DNA of 64,000 nucleotides, taken from positions 248,001 through 312,000 of the forward strand of contig JAGDZP010000021.1 of the NCBI GenBank assembly GCA_049115735.1, written 5' to 3'. A program made the position numbers and the translations under genes. Every line of letters starts with the position of its first letter. The stretch's first letter is position 1. Of the stretch, positions 9,102 through 18,114 are shown piece after piece. A model generated the notes under the pieces. The model saw nothing but the letters and a program-made list of their open reading frames with translations, made no database searches and had not been told where the DNA came from. Source of the stretch: CAXBNB01 sp049115735. Its GTDB lineage: Bacteria > Bacteroidota > Bacteroidia > Cytophagales > Cyclobacteriaceae.

Positions 9102-11348
9102 ATGGAACACTATGAACATTCGGGCACAAATGGTAGTGCTCATGAATCCAATGGAGCAGGTAAATGTCCCTTTCATGCAGGGCAAGTAAAACAAGGTGCT
9201 GGTACTGGTACCAGAAATCGAGATTGGTGGCCCAATCAATTAAACTTAAATATACTACGTCAGCATTCTTCTCTTTCAGACCCAATGGGTGGTGGTTTTG
9301 ATTACGCCGAAGAATTTAAAAAGCTTGACTTGAGTGCAGTAAAAAAAGATCTTTTCGATCTTATGACTGACTCTCAGGAGTGGTGGCCGGCGGACTATGG
9401 ACACTATGGCCCTTTATTCATTCGAATGGCCTGGCATAGTGCGGGCACTTATCGTATTGCTGATGGACGTGGAGGAGGAGGATCAGGTACACAGCGATTT
9501 GCTCCTCTTAATAGCTGGCCCGACAATGCAAACCTTGATAAGGCGAGATTGCTGCTTTGGCCGGTAAAGCAAAAATATGGAAAGCAAATTTCATGGGGCG
9601 ACCTGATGATCCTGGCAGGCAACTGTGCTTTAGAGTCTATGGGCTTCAAAACCGCTGGATTCGGTGGTGGACGTGTGGATGTATGGGAGCCCGAAGAAGA
9701 TATCTATTGGGGCTCTGAAGGAGAATGGCTTGGTGATAAGCAAAGGTACAGCGGTGATCGTGAACTAGAACAACCGCTTGGAGCTGCGCATATGGGGCTG
9801 ATATATGTGAACCCACAGGGTCCGGAAGCAAACCCCGATCCCTTCGCAGCAGCCAAAGATATTCGGGAGACTTTCGGTCGGATGGCCATGAATGATGAAG
9901 AAACGGTTGCACTTATTGCAGGAGGACATACCTTCGGCAAAACCCACGGTGCGGCGGACGCTGATGAATTTGTCGGTCCAGAACCTGAAGGGGCAACAAT
10001 AGAAGAGCAAGGTTTGGGATGGAAAAATACTTATGGTAGTGGCAATGCTGGTGATACCATCACCAGTGGCCTGGAAGGAGCCTGGACAACCACACCAACC
10101 AAATGGAGCAACAACTTTTTCGAAAACCTGTTCGGATACGAATGGGAGTTAACTAAAAGCCCAGGAGGGGCACATCAATGGAAGCCAAAAGGTGGTGCAG
10201 GAGCAGGATTGGTTCCTGATGCTCATGATGCATCCAAATCCCATGCGCCTTTTATGTTGACTACTGATCTTTCATTGAGAATAGATCCTGAATATGAAAA
10301 AATTTCAAGAAGATTTTATGAAAATCCTGATGAGTTTGCGGATGCATTCGCAAAGGCCTGGTTTAAGCTGACGCACAGAGATATGGGCCCGCATTCCTTG
10401 TTGTTGGGATCAGAAGTACCAGCCGAGCCAAAAATATGGCAAGATCCAATTCCGGCTTTTACGCATGAAGTAATCAATGATCAGGATATTGCCAGTTTAA
10501 AAGACAAAATCTCAGCCTCAGGACTCACAGTTTCTCAGTTGGTGTCTACTGCCTGGGCATCAGCTTCCACTTTCCGAGGTTCGGACAAACGTGGCGGGGC
10601 TAACGGCGGTCGCATTCGATTGTCTCCACAAAAATTCTGGTCTGTCAATAATCCATCACAATTGTCCGGAGTGTTGGACACTTTGGAAGGAATTCAGTCC
10701 GACTTCAATGGTTCTCAATCAGGAGGCAAACAAGTTTCTATGGCTGATCTGATTGTTTTAGGCGGCTGTGTTGGTGTTGAACAAGCTGCTGAGAATGCAG
10801 GACATAGTACTACTGTGCCATTTACGCCTGGTAGGGCGGATGCTTCTGAAGAACAAACGGATGTTGAGTCCTTTGGAGCGTTGGAGCCAGCAGCGGATGG
10901 CTTCCGTAACTATTATAGACCCAAACATTCTGCATCTGCAGAGGAAATGTTAGTGGACAAAGCTCAATTGCTTACCCTAACACCTCCAGAAATGACTGCT
11001 CTGTTTGGAGGAATGCGCGTTCTCAATACGAATTTCGATCAGTCTCAACATGGTGTTTTCACCGACAGCCCTGAGACGCTTTCGAATGATTTCTTTGTGA
11101 ATTTATTGGATATGGGAACATCATGGAAGGCGAATTCTGATTCCGACGATGTATTTGAGGGACGTGATCGTGCTACAGGAAATGTGAAATGGACGGGAAC
11201 TCGTGTAGATCTGATTTTTGGCTCTAATTCTGAATTGAGGGCACTTGCCGAAGTTTATGGATGCTCAGATGCACAGGAGAAGTTTGTGCAGGATTTTGTA
11301 GCGGCCTGGGATAAAGTAATGAATCTCGATCGCTTCGATTTGGCCTGA
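9102..11348 (+). CDS. katG: Catalase-peroxidase KatG
   Basis: Haem enzyme that dismutates hydrogen peroxide and has peroxidase activity; cytoplasmic in this form, with no signal peptide. The 748 residues match the full two-domain length. The distal triad is R108, W111 and H112 (RMAWHSAGTYR); the Trp-Tyr-Met adduct residues are W111, Y235 and M261; the proximal haem ligand is H276 in GGHTFGKTHG. The C-terminal domain is the usual haem-less duplicate. The gene stands alone between divergent VOC and rightward hypothetical genes and ends with a strong hairpin terminator. No OxyR/PerR gene is adjacent. Confidence 0.97.
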   Translation: MEHYEHSGTNGSAHESNGAGKCPFHAGQVKQGAGTGTRNRDWWPNQLNLNILRQHSSLSDPMGGGFDYAEEFKKLDLSAVKKDLFDLMTDSQEWWPADYGHYGPLFIRMAWHSAGTYRIADGRGGGGSGTQRFAPLNSWPDNANLDKARLLLWPVKQKYGKQISWGDLMILAGNCALESMGFKTAGFGGGRVDVWEPEEDIYWGSEGEWLGDKQRYSGDRELEQPLGAAHMGLIYVNPQGPEANPDPFAAAKDIRETFGRMAMNDEETVALIAGGHTFGKTHGAADADEFVGPEPEGATIEEQGLGWKNTYGSGNAGDTITSGLEGAWTTTPTKWSNNFFENLFGYEWELTKSPGGAHQWKPKGGAGAGLVPDAHDASKSHAPFMLTTDLSLRIDPEYEKISRRFYENPDEFADAFAKAWFKLTHRDMGPHSLLLGSEVPAEPKIWQDPIPAFTHEVINDQDIASLKDKISASGLTVSQLVSTAWASASTFRGSDKRGGANGGRIRLSPQKFWSVNNPSQLSGVLDTLEGIQSDFNGSQSGGKQVSMADLIVLGGCVGVEQAAENAGHSTTVPFTPGRADASEEQTDVESFGALEPAADGFRNYYRPKHSASAEEMLVDKAQLLTLTPPEMTALFGGMRVLNTNFDQSQHGVFTDSPETLSNDFFVNLLDMGTSWKANSDSDDVFEGRDRATGNVKWTGTRVDLIFGSNSELRALAEVYGCSDAQEKFVQDFVAAWDKVMNLDRFDLA

Positions 11349-11357
11349 TAGATCAAG

Positions 11358-11405
11358 GCTCTTGGGTGACTATCGATTGTTGAAATAGTCACCTAAGAGC
11401 TTTTT
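11358..11405 (+). terminator. Rho-independent terminator of katG
   Basis: GCTCTT-G-GGTGACTA (11358-11372) pairs with TAGTCACC-T-AAGAGC (11386-11400), closing a 13-base loop with one internal mismatch, followed by TTTTT. It starts 10 bases after the katG stop. Confidence 0.88.
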
Positions 11406-11446
11406 GAAGATAGAGAATTACCTAAAGTATCATTGCATTCACTACA

Positions 11447-11983
11447 ATGATGAATTTGATTACAATTGTCGGAAAAAGTGCACGCTATTTTCACTTGCCT
11501 CAACGGTCAATACCGGATTTTAAATCGTTGATGAGAACGGTTACCTCCGGTAGGGTGGCGATCATCTCCACGAAATTCCGTTCAGATCTGTTTTATCATG
11601 CGGAAACGCCGAATGTGGAGGCGATATTGAAGATGTGGGCCTTGCACGCCAGTACAGAGCAATCTCTTCTTGAAGATGGTGATTTGCAGACAACAAGCGG
11701 GAATGAAGCATCTCTAGGCAACTACTTTCAGTCGATCAACAAGATATCCAGAAATTGGTACCGCTACTGGTTTTATAAAAAAGCTTTCAGCTACACCTAT
11801 AAGAGCGACCAGGAAAACCCATTGATAAGGAGTATAGTAGAATGCGACCACTACCTACTAAAACATACCAAGGTCAAAAGGGCACCCCTGATTAGCTCTA
11901 GTGAAAAGGGTCAATCGGAAATGACAAATGATACTTTCGCCTTAGCCATGCACATCATCAATAATGAGACGCATTTGAATTAA
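11447..11983 (+). CDS. Hypothetical protein
   Basis: A 178-residue protein that I do not recognise. It has no signal peptide, no clear membrane segment and no catalytic motif. The middle is rich in aromatic and basic residues (NWYRYWFYKKAFSYTYK), and the C-terminus is polar. It lies after the katG terminator and before a repeat-like intergenic region, so it is its own transcription unit. Codon use looks like its neighbours. Confidence 0.6.
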   Translation: MMNLITIVGKSARYFHLPQRSIPDFKSLMRTVTSGRVAIISTKFRSDLFYHAETPNVEAILKMWALHASTEQSLLEDGDLQTTSGNEASLGNYFQSINKISRNWYRYWFYKKAFSYTYKSDQENPLIRSIVECDHYLLKHTKVKRAPLISSSEKGQSEMTNDTFALAMHIINNETHLN

Positions 11984-12065
11984 GGCGAATGCAATTAGCC
12001 TGAATCTAGTTTTAAAAATAGCTCTATCGTTGTTTATTGGAGTATTCATCTAGTTTAACCCAGAT

Positions 12066-12192
12066 AATTCCTCCCTTGAGGGAGGTTAGGAGGGTGTTTA
12101 TGCGGAAATGTAGAATTTATACGGGTAGAACACCCCTATGAGCTACGCCCGCAACCTTCGACTGTCCTCTCGGTTTTCCTCAAGGGGATATT
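12066..12192. repeat. Palindromic intergenic repeat, MITE/REP-like
   Basis: The gap between the hypothetical gene and the acyl-CoA oxidase gene holds nested inverted repeats: CCCTTGAGG (12073-12081) against CCTCAAGGG (12178-12186), and GGGTGTT (12092-12098) against AACACCC (12129-12135). The left arm itself contains a near-palindrome (TCCCTTGAGGGA). Elements with this CCTCCCTTGAGGGAGG...GGGTGTT...AACACCCCT pattern recur between genes in many Bacteroidota (from memory). No transposase is present. Confidence 0.5.
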
Positions 12193-12221
12193 TTTTGGGA
12201 TGGTTAATCGGGTTCAGGTTA

Positions 12222-14525
12222 TTAACTCTTCCTCCCAATCTCTGCTCCTAACAACTTATCCGGGATATCAAAGGCATCTACCAGTGCTACAGCATCTTTC
12301 CTCAGATCCATGCAAAGGTCATTGATTGTTCGTCTAATGGCCTTGGTTTTCACGCCTTCTACATAGTCTTGCTCAAGATACCAGGCTTTATGTTTTTCAA
12401 TGGTCGAAAGTGCATAGAGCTGATAGAGTTTTTCCAGCGGAGCTTTGATACTCTCTGGAGCCGAGTCGACACCCTTCAAAAACTTCTCAAGTACTACACG
12501 TTCGATATAGGCATGGCCCACATTGAGCATATGATATTGACATAGGTTAAACGCCTCGAATGAATCGGTACCTTTGTCCAGGTGGTGTTTGATTCGCTTG
12601 GCTGCTGAGCTTAGAATACTCCTTTCCCGATAGCTAAATGCTTCAAGGTGAAATATTGGATCGAGCAGATGTTCCGGATCGGTACGGCGAATTGATATAG
12701 GGTTTTTCTCAAAAATAGAAGTGGTGGCAAGATCAGCAATGTAGTTCACTATTCCGAAGAGGTTGATATCATGAAATTCCTGCTTGAACTCTGTTAGCCT
12801 GCCTTTAGCAACCAGCTGCATCAGCACGGTGTTGTCTCCTTCAAAAGTGGTGAAGATATCCGTATCGGCTTTGAGGGCCGAAAAACGATTTTCAGCGAGA
12901 TAACCTTTGCCGCCGCAGGCCTCTCTACATACTTGTATGGTGTCGGTAGTATTCCATGTGCTGTAAGCTTTTAATCCTGCCGCGAGTGATTCTATTTCCC
13001 TGGAATCTTCCTCCGTTTTGTTAACATATCTTATGGTCAGATACTGTAATGCAAAGTGGCAGGCATAAGCATTTGCCAGCAACGGAAGCAACCTTCTCTG
13101 ATGTGTTCTGTAATTTAGTATTGGGATCTCTGGTTTTCCGGATGGGCCAAACTGCTTGCGTTTATCCCCATATCTTATAGCAATTGTCAAAGCGGACTTT
13201 GCAGCACTGAGTCCTGCTCTGGGTACTCCAATTCTCCCACCCACAAGGGTTGCCAGCATGGTAAAAAACCGCTTATTATCCCCAGCAATGGGACTTTGAA
13301 AATCTCCGTCTTCATCTACAGAACAAAACCTGTCGAGCATATTCTCTTTTGGAATTCGGACATTGTTGTACCGAATAATACCATTGTCCACACCATTCAG
13401 TCCAAGTTTTGCCCCGCAATCTTCAATTTCAATGCCAGCCAATACAGCACCATTTTTGTCCCGGATAGGTACTAACAGAGCTGCCACTCCAAAACACACT
13501 CCATCAATCATGAGTTGGGCGAAAGTGGTAGCCATTTGTCCGTGCAGCGCAGCATTACCGATATATTCTTTCTGTGCTTCAGGATTGGGCGTATTAATGA
13601 TGAACTCCTGATTTTCATGATCGTAGGTCGCCGTAGTTTCTATACCCTGCACGTTGGAGCCATGGCCTGTTTCTGTCATTGCAAAACAACCTGGTAAAGC
13701 GAGAGAACCAATATCTTTTAGATATTTTTCATGGTGTTTCTTTGTGCCCAATAAATGGACAGACATACCAAACAACCCAAATTGTACACCAAATTTGATC
13801 ACCATGCTTAGGTCGTGATAGCTTAGCGTTTCCATGGCTGTAAAATATTTGGCCATATCTTTTTCTCCTCCACATTCCACCGGGTACGCCAGGTTGCCAA
13901 TATTGTTTTTCGCCAAGATTTGACACCACTCGAGTACTTTTTGTCTGTGTTCAGCTTTTGTGGGTTCTACCAGGTATTCGAATTCTGGGCCAGCCAAAAT
14001 GGTTTTTATTTTAGCAATAGTAGAGGCCTGATCTCCATTCAGGTAATCAATAAGTTCTGTGATGGGGAAATTAGAAGTTTCGCCAAATAATTCACTATCA
14101 ATTGGCTCAGGTTCCAGGATGTTTGGAATCATGCGATGATGTTCTCGCCCAATCACTCCCAGCGCAACTTCAATATCTTTAAGTGCTCGTAGGTTTTTAG
14201 AGTAGGTCTCTTCCGTTTCGTCTATGCCCACAGCCGCCATGTTTGCTGCCAATTCTATCAAGGACTGCTTAGATTCCTCTGGCAAGTCTTTAGCATAGCC
14301 CTGTATGGTCAACAGCCAGCCTTTAATTTCACTGGGTGATGGTGGGTTAATGGGATTTAACCATCCGGCTAGTTTCACTTGCTCATCTTCACTGAGCCAT
14401 TGTTGTTTCTTTATAATATTGTTGATTTCTTCAATCTCAGCTCGGTTCAGAATGGCATCTGCCCAAGCGACATAAACGACTGGTAGAAATTTGAGAAGGT
14501 TAGGGGAGTAGTTTGATTCGTACAT
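12222..14525 (-). CDS. Acyl-CoA dehydrogenase/oxidase family protein
   Basis: A 767-residue FAD enzyme with acyl-CoA oxidase (peroxisomal ACOX) architecture: an N-terminal helical domain, the flavin/acyl-binding block CFAMTETGHGSNVQGIETTA, a beta domain, the middle helical block LVGGRIGVPRAGLSAAKSALTIAIRYG-type, then FEGDN carrying the expected catalytic glutamate, and a long C-terminal oxidase-type domain. It should introduce the trans-2 double bond in an acyl-CoA; whether oxygen or an electron-transfer flavoprotein accepts electrons cannot be told. katG nearby could remove peroxide, but it is separately transcribed. Confidence 0.88.
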   Translation of the reverse strand: MYESNYSPNLLKFLPVVYVAWADAILNRAEIEEINNIIKKQQWLSEDEQVKLAGWLNPINPPSPSEIKGWLLTIQGYAKDLPEESKQSLIELAANMAAVGIDETEETYSKNLRALKDIEVALGVIGREHHRMIPNILEPEPIDSELFGETSNFPITELIDYLNGDQASTIAKIKTILAGPEFEYLVEPTKAEHRQKVLEWCQILAKNNIGNLAYPVECGGEKDMAKYFTAMETLSYHDLSMVIKFGVQFGLFGMSVHLLGTKKHHEKYLKDIGSLALPGCFAMTETGHGSNVQGIETTATYDHENQEFIINTPNPEAQKEYIGNAALHGQMATTFAQLMIDGVCFGVAALLVPIRDKNGAVLAGIEIEDCGAKLGLNGVDNGIIRYNNVRIPKENMLDRFCSVDEDGDFQSPIAGDNKRFFTMLATLVGGRIGVPRAGLSAAKSALTIAIRYGDKRKQFGPSGKPEIPILNYRTHQRRLLPLLANAYACHFALQYLTIRYVNKTEEDSREIESLAAGLKAYSTWNTTDTIQVCREACGGKGYLAENRFSALKADTDIFTTFEGDNTVLMQLVAKGRLTEFKQEFHDINLFGIVNYIADLATTSIFEKNPISIRRTDPEHLLDPIFHLEAFSYRERSILSSAAKRIKHHLDKGTDSFEAFNLCQYHMLNVGHAYIERVVLEKFLKGVDSAPESIKAPLEKLYQLYALSTIEKHKAWYLEQDYVEGVKTKAIRRTINDLCMDLRKDAVALVDAFDIPDKLLGAEIGRKS

Positions 14526-14960
14526 AGAGCCATCAATTGATTTTGGTTATTAACGCTTCAATTCTGAATTTAGTTGAGATTTTTTAATTTAGAAAACCAC
14601 ACTATTAATCCATTTCTTTTTCCATTTCCAAAACATACCCTTTCTGTTTTAAGCGGATCAATAAAACCAAAAAGGAAAAAGCAGACTCGCTCGTCCAAAT
14701 TATGGTTCTCGCATTAAAAAAATCCCCAGTGAAGTACATTCTATGAATCATGAAAGAGCAGGTCGAAATAAATGCTAACATATCCGCTCTCAAGGGGTTA
14801 TGATTCCTTAAAATGAACTAGGAGCTTGGTGATAACATTAGTTAATGTTTTTCATAAAGTATATAAATATCAATATATAAACTATTTCAGCATATTTACG
14901 ATTACTCTTATGAGTTAAAAAAATGATCTTCCTAGAATGAGCTCAAACTGATTTACTCCA
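14526..14960. other. Gene-poor interval
   Basis: This 435-base AT-rich gap separates the leftward acyl-CoA oxidase gene from a rightward small gene, so it should hold both promoters, but I see no consensus TTTG-N19-TAnnTTTG pair. A 62-codon leftward frame (14605-14793) encodes a partly hydrophobic peptide ending LKQKGYVLEMEKEMD; it has no recognisable homology or start signal and could be a gene relic. Confidence 0.4.
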
Positions 14961-15251
14961 ATGAAAAAGGGAATTCAAATATTATCAATACTAATTATAC
15001 TGGGTACGCTTCTCCCTCAGGAAATTGGACTAACAGGGTTCAGTGCTCCTGAGAAATCTGACCTTCTAGAAAAGGAAGAGGCAATAGTCGAAAGTCGCAC
15101 CAATAGGGATTGGCGAGACACTGAAGAAAGAATTGTTCAAGATCATCAGGCATCATTCTCCTTTAGAGATTTTAAATATACGGATCAGTTTTCACTAGGT
15201 ATTTTCCGCAAAGTGCGTCGGCACTTGTGGGTCATGTGTTTTCTTTTGTAA
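14961..15251 (+). CDS. Small hypothetical protein with signal-like N-terminus
   Basis: A 96-residue protein. Residues 1-20 (KKGIQILSILIILGTLLPQE) look like a signal peptide or membrane anchor, followed by an acidic, Glu-rich middle and a basic C-terminus with a short hydrophobic end (HLWVMCFLL). No family recognised. It precedes two very short genes on the same strand by 59 bases, so the three may share a transcript that stops at the terminator at 15627. Confidence 0.45.
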   Translation: MKKGIQILSILIILGTLLPQEIGLTGFSAPEKSDLLEKEEAIVESRTNRDWRDTEERIVQDHQASFSFRDFKYTDQFSLGIFRKVRRHLWVMCFLL

Positions 15252-15310
15252 GCCACTATTGAATTTAGTATGACTTATCAAAGAATGTTTAATTAAGAAA
15301 AATAGCAATC

Positions 15311-15439
15311 ATGAAAACGAGATATAGAATTCCAAGGCAAAAAGATTTAAAAATTAGACGGAAATTATTTTTGTTGGCATCCATAGATTTGGTGCTAGGA
15401 GTGGTATTGATGATACTGATCAAAAACCCCATGATATGA
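15311..15439 (+). CDS. 42-residue membrane mini-protein
   Basis: ATG at 15311, TGA at 15437-15439, 42 residues: a strongly basic N-terminus (MKTRYRIPRQKDLKIRRK) followed by one hydrophobic segment (LFLLASIDLVLGVVLMILI) and NPMI. This is the layout of a single-pass inner-membrane micro-protein with the N-terminus inside. Its stop overlaps the next start as ATGA, which argues that it is really translated. No family recognised with certainty. Confidence 0.55.
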   Translation: MKTRYRIPRQKDLKIRRKLFLLASIDLVLGVVLMILIKNPMI

Positions 15440-15615
15440 GGACTCCAATGCTAGAATATAGTAAGTTCATATTAGACAAAGTAAGTTTTGATAAGCGGCT
15501 ATTCTGGAAGGAATACCGAAAGTTTAGTCGTACACTCTTAAGTTCCGAGTCAGAAGATCTAAGGGGATGGGTTAAGCTGCGGATGGATCAAAAGCGCTCC
15601 AGTGCATTTAACTAG
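15436..15615 (+). CDS. 59-residue basic mini-protein
   Basis: ATG at 15436 overlaps the stop of the 42-residue gene (ATGA); stop TAG at 15613-15615. The core reads LEYSKFILDKVSFDKRLF then WKEYRKFSRTLL and EDLRGWVKLR. I recall similar short proteins (SFD-x-x-LF-x-KEYRK pattern) as conserved hypotheticals in marine Bacteroidota, but cannot confirm that here. No membrane segment. A strong terminator begins 11 bases after the stop, consistent with the end of a small operon. Confidence 0.65.
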   Translation: MRTPMLEYSKFILDKVSFDKRLFWKEYRKFSRTLLSSESEDLRGWVKLRMDQKRSSAFN

Positions 15616-15626
15616 TTTTTGACTGG

Positions 15627-15657
15627 CCCGCATTCACCTTTGGAATGCGGGTTTTTT
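15627..15657 (+). terminator. Rho-independent terminator after the mini-gene pair
   Basis: A perfect 9-bp stem CCCGCATTC / GAATGCGGG with a 7-base loop (ACCTTTG) is followed directly by TTTTTT. It lies between the 59-residue gene and the YitT gene, so the latter needs its own promoter or readthrough. Confidence 0.92.
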
Positions 15658-15676
15658 AATCACCTCAACAAGAACA

Positions 15677-16543
15677 ATGCATACCAATCGACAAAATTTA
15701 GCGGTGGAGATTGTCTGGATAGTACTAGGAATCTCAGCCGGTGCATTTGGACTAAAGAGTTTCCTTTTGCCAAATAATTTCATAGATGGCGGAGCAACAG
15801 GTATTGCTCTTTTAATAGCTGAAACCACAGTACTAGACTTGTCTTATGTTCTGCTCTTGATAAATATTCCATTTGTGGTACTGGGCTACATGCAAATGTC
15901 AAAAATGTTTGTGATCAAATCATCTATTGCAATGGTTGCCTTATCACTCATTTTAGCTTTTGGTGAATTTCCAATAATTACAGACGATAGACTTTTGGCT
16001 GCAGTTTTCGGTGGTTTTTTTCTTGGTGCAGGTATAGGCTTATCCGTCAGGGGTGGCTGTGTCATTGACGGTACTGAGATCTTGGCGTTATACCTTTCCA
16101 GAAAGTTTGGCTTGTCGATAGGAGATATTATCATGGTTTTAAATGTCTTAGTATTCGGCGTTGCTCTATGGTTGCTGGGAGTAGAGTCGGCCTTGTATTC
16201 CATGCTGGCATATTTCTTTGCCTCTAAGACTATGGACTTCATTATTCAAGGTATTGAGGAGTACCTTGGAGTAACTATTGTGTCACAGCATCATGTTAAA
16301 ATAAGAGAGCGTATCATTGCTGATATGAACACCGGAGTTACTATTCTATCTGGGAAAGGAGGTTATGGTACTACAGATCTTCAGGAGAAAAATTTGGACA
16401 TATTATATTCTGTCATAACCAGACTTGATTTACTCAAAATACGAAAGATAATTTCTGAAATTGATCAAAATGCATTTGTAGTCATTCAGGGTGTGAGGGA
16501 TGTGCGTGGAGGTTTGCTCAAAAAACGACCTGTTCCGCATTGA
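15677..16543 (+). CDS. YitT family membrane protein
   Basis: A 288-residue member of the YitT family (DUF161 plus DUF2179). Five or six hydrophobic segments fill residues 10-185; the N-terminal block AGAFGLKSFLLPNNFIDGGATG and RGGCVIDGTEILALYLSRKFG are characteristic. The cytoplasmic DUF2179 domain (about 205-288) contains GVTILSGKGGYGTTD and ends VRGGLLKKRP. Proposed roles in the literature are transport-like, but no substrate is established. It is convergent with the beta-lactamase-like gene, with 7 bases between the stops. Confidence 0.88.
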   Translation: MHTNRQNLAVEIVWIVLGISAGAFGLKSFLLPNNFIDGGATGIALLIAETTVLDLSYVLLLINIPFVVLGYMQMSKMFVIKSSIAMVALSLILAFGEFPIITDDRLLAAVFGGFFLGAGIGLSVRGGCVIDGTEILALYLSRKFGLSIGDIIMVLNVLVFGVALWLLGVESALYSMLAYFFASKTMDFIIQGIEEYLGVTIVSQHHVKIRERIIADMNTGVTILSGKGGYGTTDLQEKNLDILYSVITRLDLLKIRKIISEIDQNAFVVIQGVRDVRGGLLKKRPVPH

Positions 16544-16550
16544 TAGATAA

Positions 16551-17864
16551 CTACTTACGTTCATCAACCAGAGCCCTATTCACTAAGGTCTCAAACTCAG
16601 TATTTATTTTATTTCCATTTGGGTTTTGCTGTACTTGACTCATTAGAATTGCAATAATATCCCTGTCAGGGTCTACCCAAAATGTAGTATGGAATATCCC
16701 ACCCCAGCGAAACTTTCCTTTTCTACCAAGGTCTTTATTTTCATGGTCTTCCGTTTGCACATGATAGCCATAACCAAATTTCCCAGGACCCCAGGGAAAG
16801 GAAATAGTGTCTATTTGATTGGTTCTCATGAGTTTGACAGTAGAGTCTCGCAAAATCCGAACATCTCCTAATTTTCCTTTATTCAGTATAGCCTGACAGA
16901 AAGTAAAATAATCCCTGGCATTGCCACTTAAGCCACTTCCGCCTGAGAAATATTTTTTAGCTCCCCGGATTGGATATTTAATCAATTCATCATTTCGTTT
17001 GGTAATTGCTGTATCTGCTAACGGGATATAACATGTTGCTAACTTTTCTTCAATAGTATCTTTGGAGAAAAACCATGTATCCTGCATGCCTAACTTATCT
17101 AGAATATTTTCTTTAATGTAAAGATTTAGGGCTTTTCCTGATGCTACTTCAACAACCCTTCCTAGCACATCTGTATTCAATCCATATTCAAACCCTGTTC
17201 CGGGATCGAACAGTAGGGGTGCTTTCCCTAATCTTGCCATTGTTTGCTCGATCGTCATATCAAGCGGATTGGCACCATCCAGGATACTTAACTTTTTGTA
17301 AATCATACCCATTTTAGGGTTGGCAAAACCATAGGCTATACCTGAAGTGTGAGTCAAAAGATGCCTTATGGTAATCTCCCTTTCTGCGGGTTTTGTGCTC
17401 CATGTGGTATCCGTTTCATTGACGCTTTCAAGAACAGTTGGGTTAGCAAACTCAGGAATGTATTTTGAGATTGGATCATTCACATTCAATTTGCCTTGTT
17501 CGTATAGCTGCAGGACTGCCGCGGAGATTATGGGCTTGGTCATGGAGGCTAATCTGAATATATCATCTTTTTCCATTGGAATGCCTTCTTCCCGATCCCT
17601 CCAACCACCTACAGTTTCATAGGCTATTTTACCATGCCGTGCAACGAGTATGGATGCGCCTGGGATGAACCCCATGTCCACATACTTTAAGATCATGTCA
17701 TCTATTTTTTTCAAACTATCAAGACTAAATCCCAATGACGCGGGCTCTGCTAAGATAGAGTTGGAAGGTGTCGGTAATTCAGTTTTACTGGTATTTGTCT
17801 GTCCACAGGAGACGATGATTCCGATGATTAATATCACCGCTAGAATGTTTTTAGGAAAAGCCAT
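16551..17864 (-). CDS. Serine hydrolase lipoprotein, class C beta-lactamase family
   Basis: A 437-residue periplasmic enzyme. The N-terminus is a lipoprotein signal with the lipobox cysteine at C20 (GIIVSC). The nucleophile motif S-M-T-K is at residues 107-110 (RLASMTKPI), the tyrosine motif is in EYGLNTDVLG, and the third motif region is WGGIFHTTFWVDP. This pattern fits the EstB/penicillin-binding-like esterases of the AmpC fold more than true AmpC. Likely substrates are esters or peptidoglycan-derived amides; resistance cannot be claimed. A 15-base interrupted palindrome lies 42 bases upstream. Confidence 0.88.
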   Translation of the reverse strand: MAFPKNILAVILIIGIIVSCGQTNTSKTELPTPSNSILAEPASLGFSLDSLKKIDDMILKYVDMGFIPGASILVARHGKIAYETVGGWRDREEGIPMEKDDIFRLASMTKPIISAAVLQLYEQGKLNVNDPISKYIPEFANPTVLESVNETDTTWSTKPAEREITIRHLLTHTSGIAYGFANPKMGMIYKKLSILDGANPLDMTIEQTMARLGKAPLLFDPGTGFEYGLNTDVLGRVVEVASGKALNLYIKENILDKLGMQDTWFFSKDTIEEKLATCYIPLADTAITKRNDELIKYPIRGAKKYFSGGSGLSGNARDYFTFCQAILNKGKLGDVRILRDSTVKLMRTNQIDTISFPWGPGKFGYGYHVQTEDHENKDLGRKGKFRWGGIFHTTFWVDPDRDIIAILMSQVQQNPNGNKINTEFETLVNRALVDERK

Positions 17865-17905
17865 GAGGAAGAGTGTTGTTTAGTTTGTCTAAATATAGCA
17901 AACAT

Positions 17906-17920
17906 GTTCAATAGTTGAAC
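17906..17920 (-). promoter_or_regulatory. Interrupted palindrome upstream of the serine hydrolase
   Basis: GTTCAA-TAG-TTGAAC lies 42 bases before the start of the leftward serine hydrolase gene. A TATATTTA sequence between it and the ATG (one base off the TAnnTTTG -7 consensus) could be the promoter core. Operator function is inference. Confidence 0.3.
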
Positions 17921-18114
17921 GCATGCAGCGGGTGAATGACTGCCGTTTTAGTTACTGTGGAGGTCACAACTTTTGTCCAAAGGGCGACAAAGTATTCGGA
18001 TGAACCTATGAAATCGAGTTTAAATCAATTTTTTTTGAAAAAGCTTTAAACCAATAGCAAGTTTTTTTGTCCAATGAGCTTCTAATCACTAGATAAATAC
18101 TTTGAAGCACTTGT

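Noticed and set aside
9102..14525. A joint peroxide-generating/removing operon of acyl-CoA oxidase and katG
   Set aside because: The genes are on opposite strands, separated by a terminator, another gene and a repeat; any link is only metabolic speculation.
14605..14793. 62-codon leftward ORF in the gap after the acyl-CoA oxidase gene
   Set aside because: No homology, start context or promoter supports it; kept only as a possible relic in the gap description.
16551..17864. Call of the serine hydrolase as an AmpC beta-lactamase resistance gene
   Set aside because: The SxxK motif is shared by esterases and peptidases of the fold; the third motif is HTT rather than KTG, so resistance is not supported.
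18050..18114. Promoter for the TonB receptor at TACTTTG (18098 region)
   Set aside because: The box is one base short of TAnnTTTG and no TTTG lies at the proper distance.
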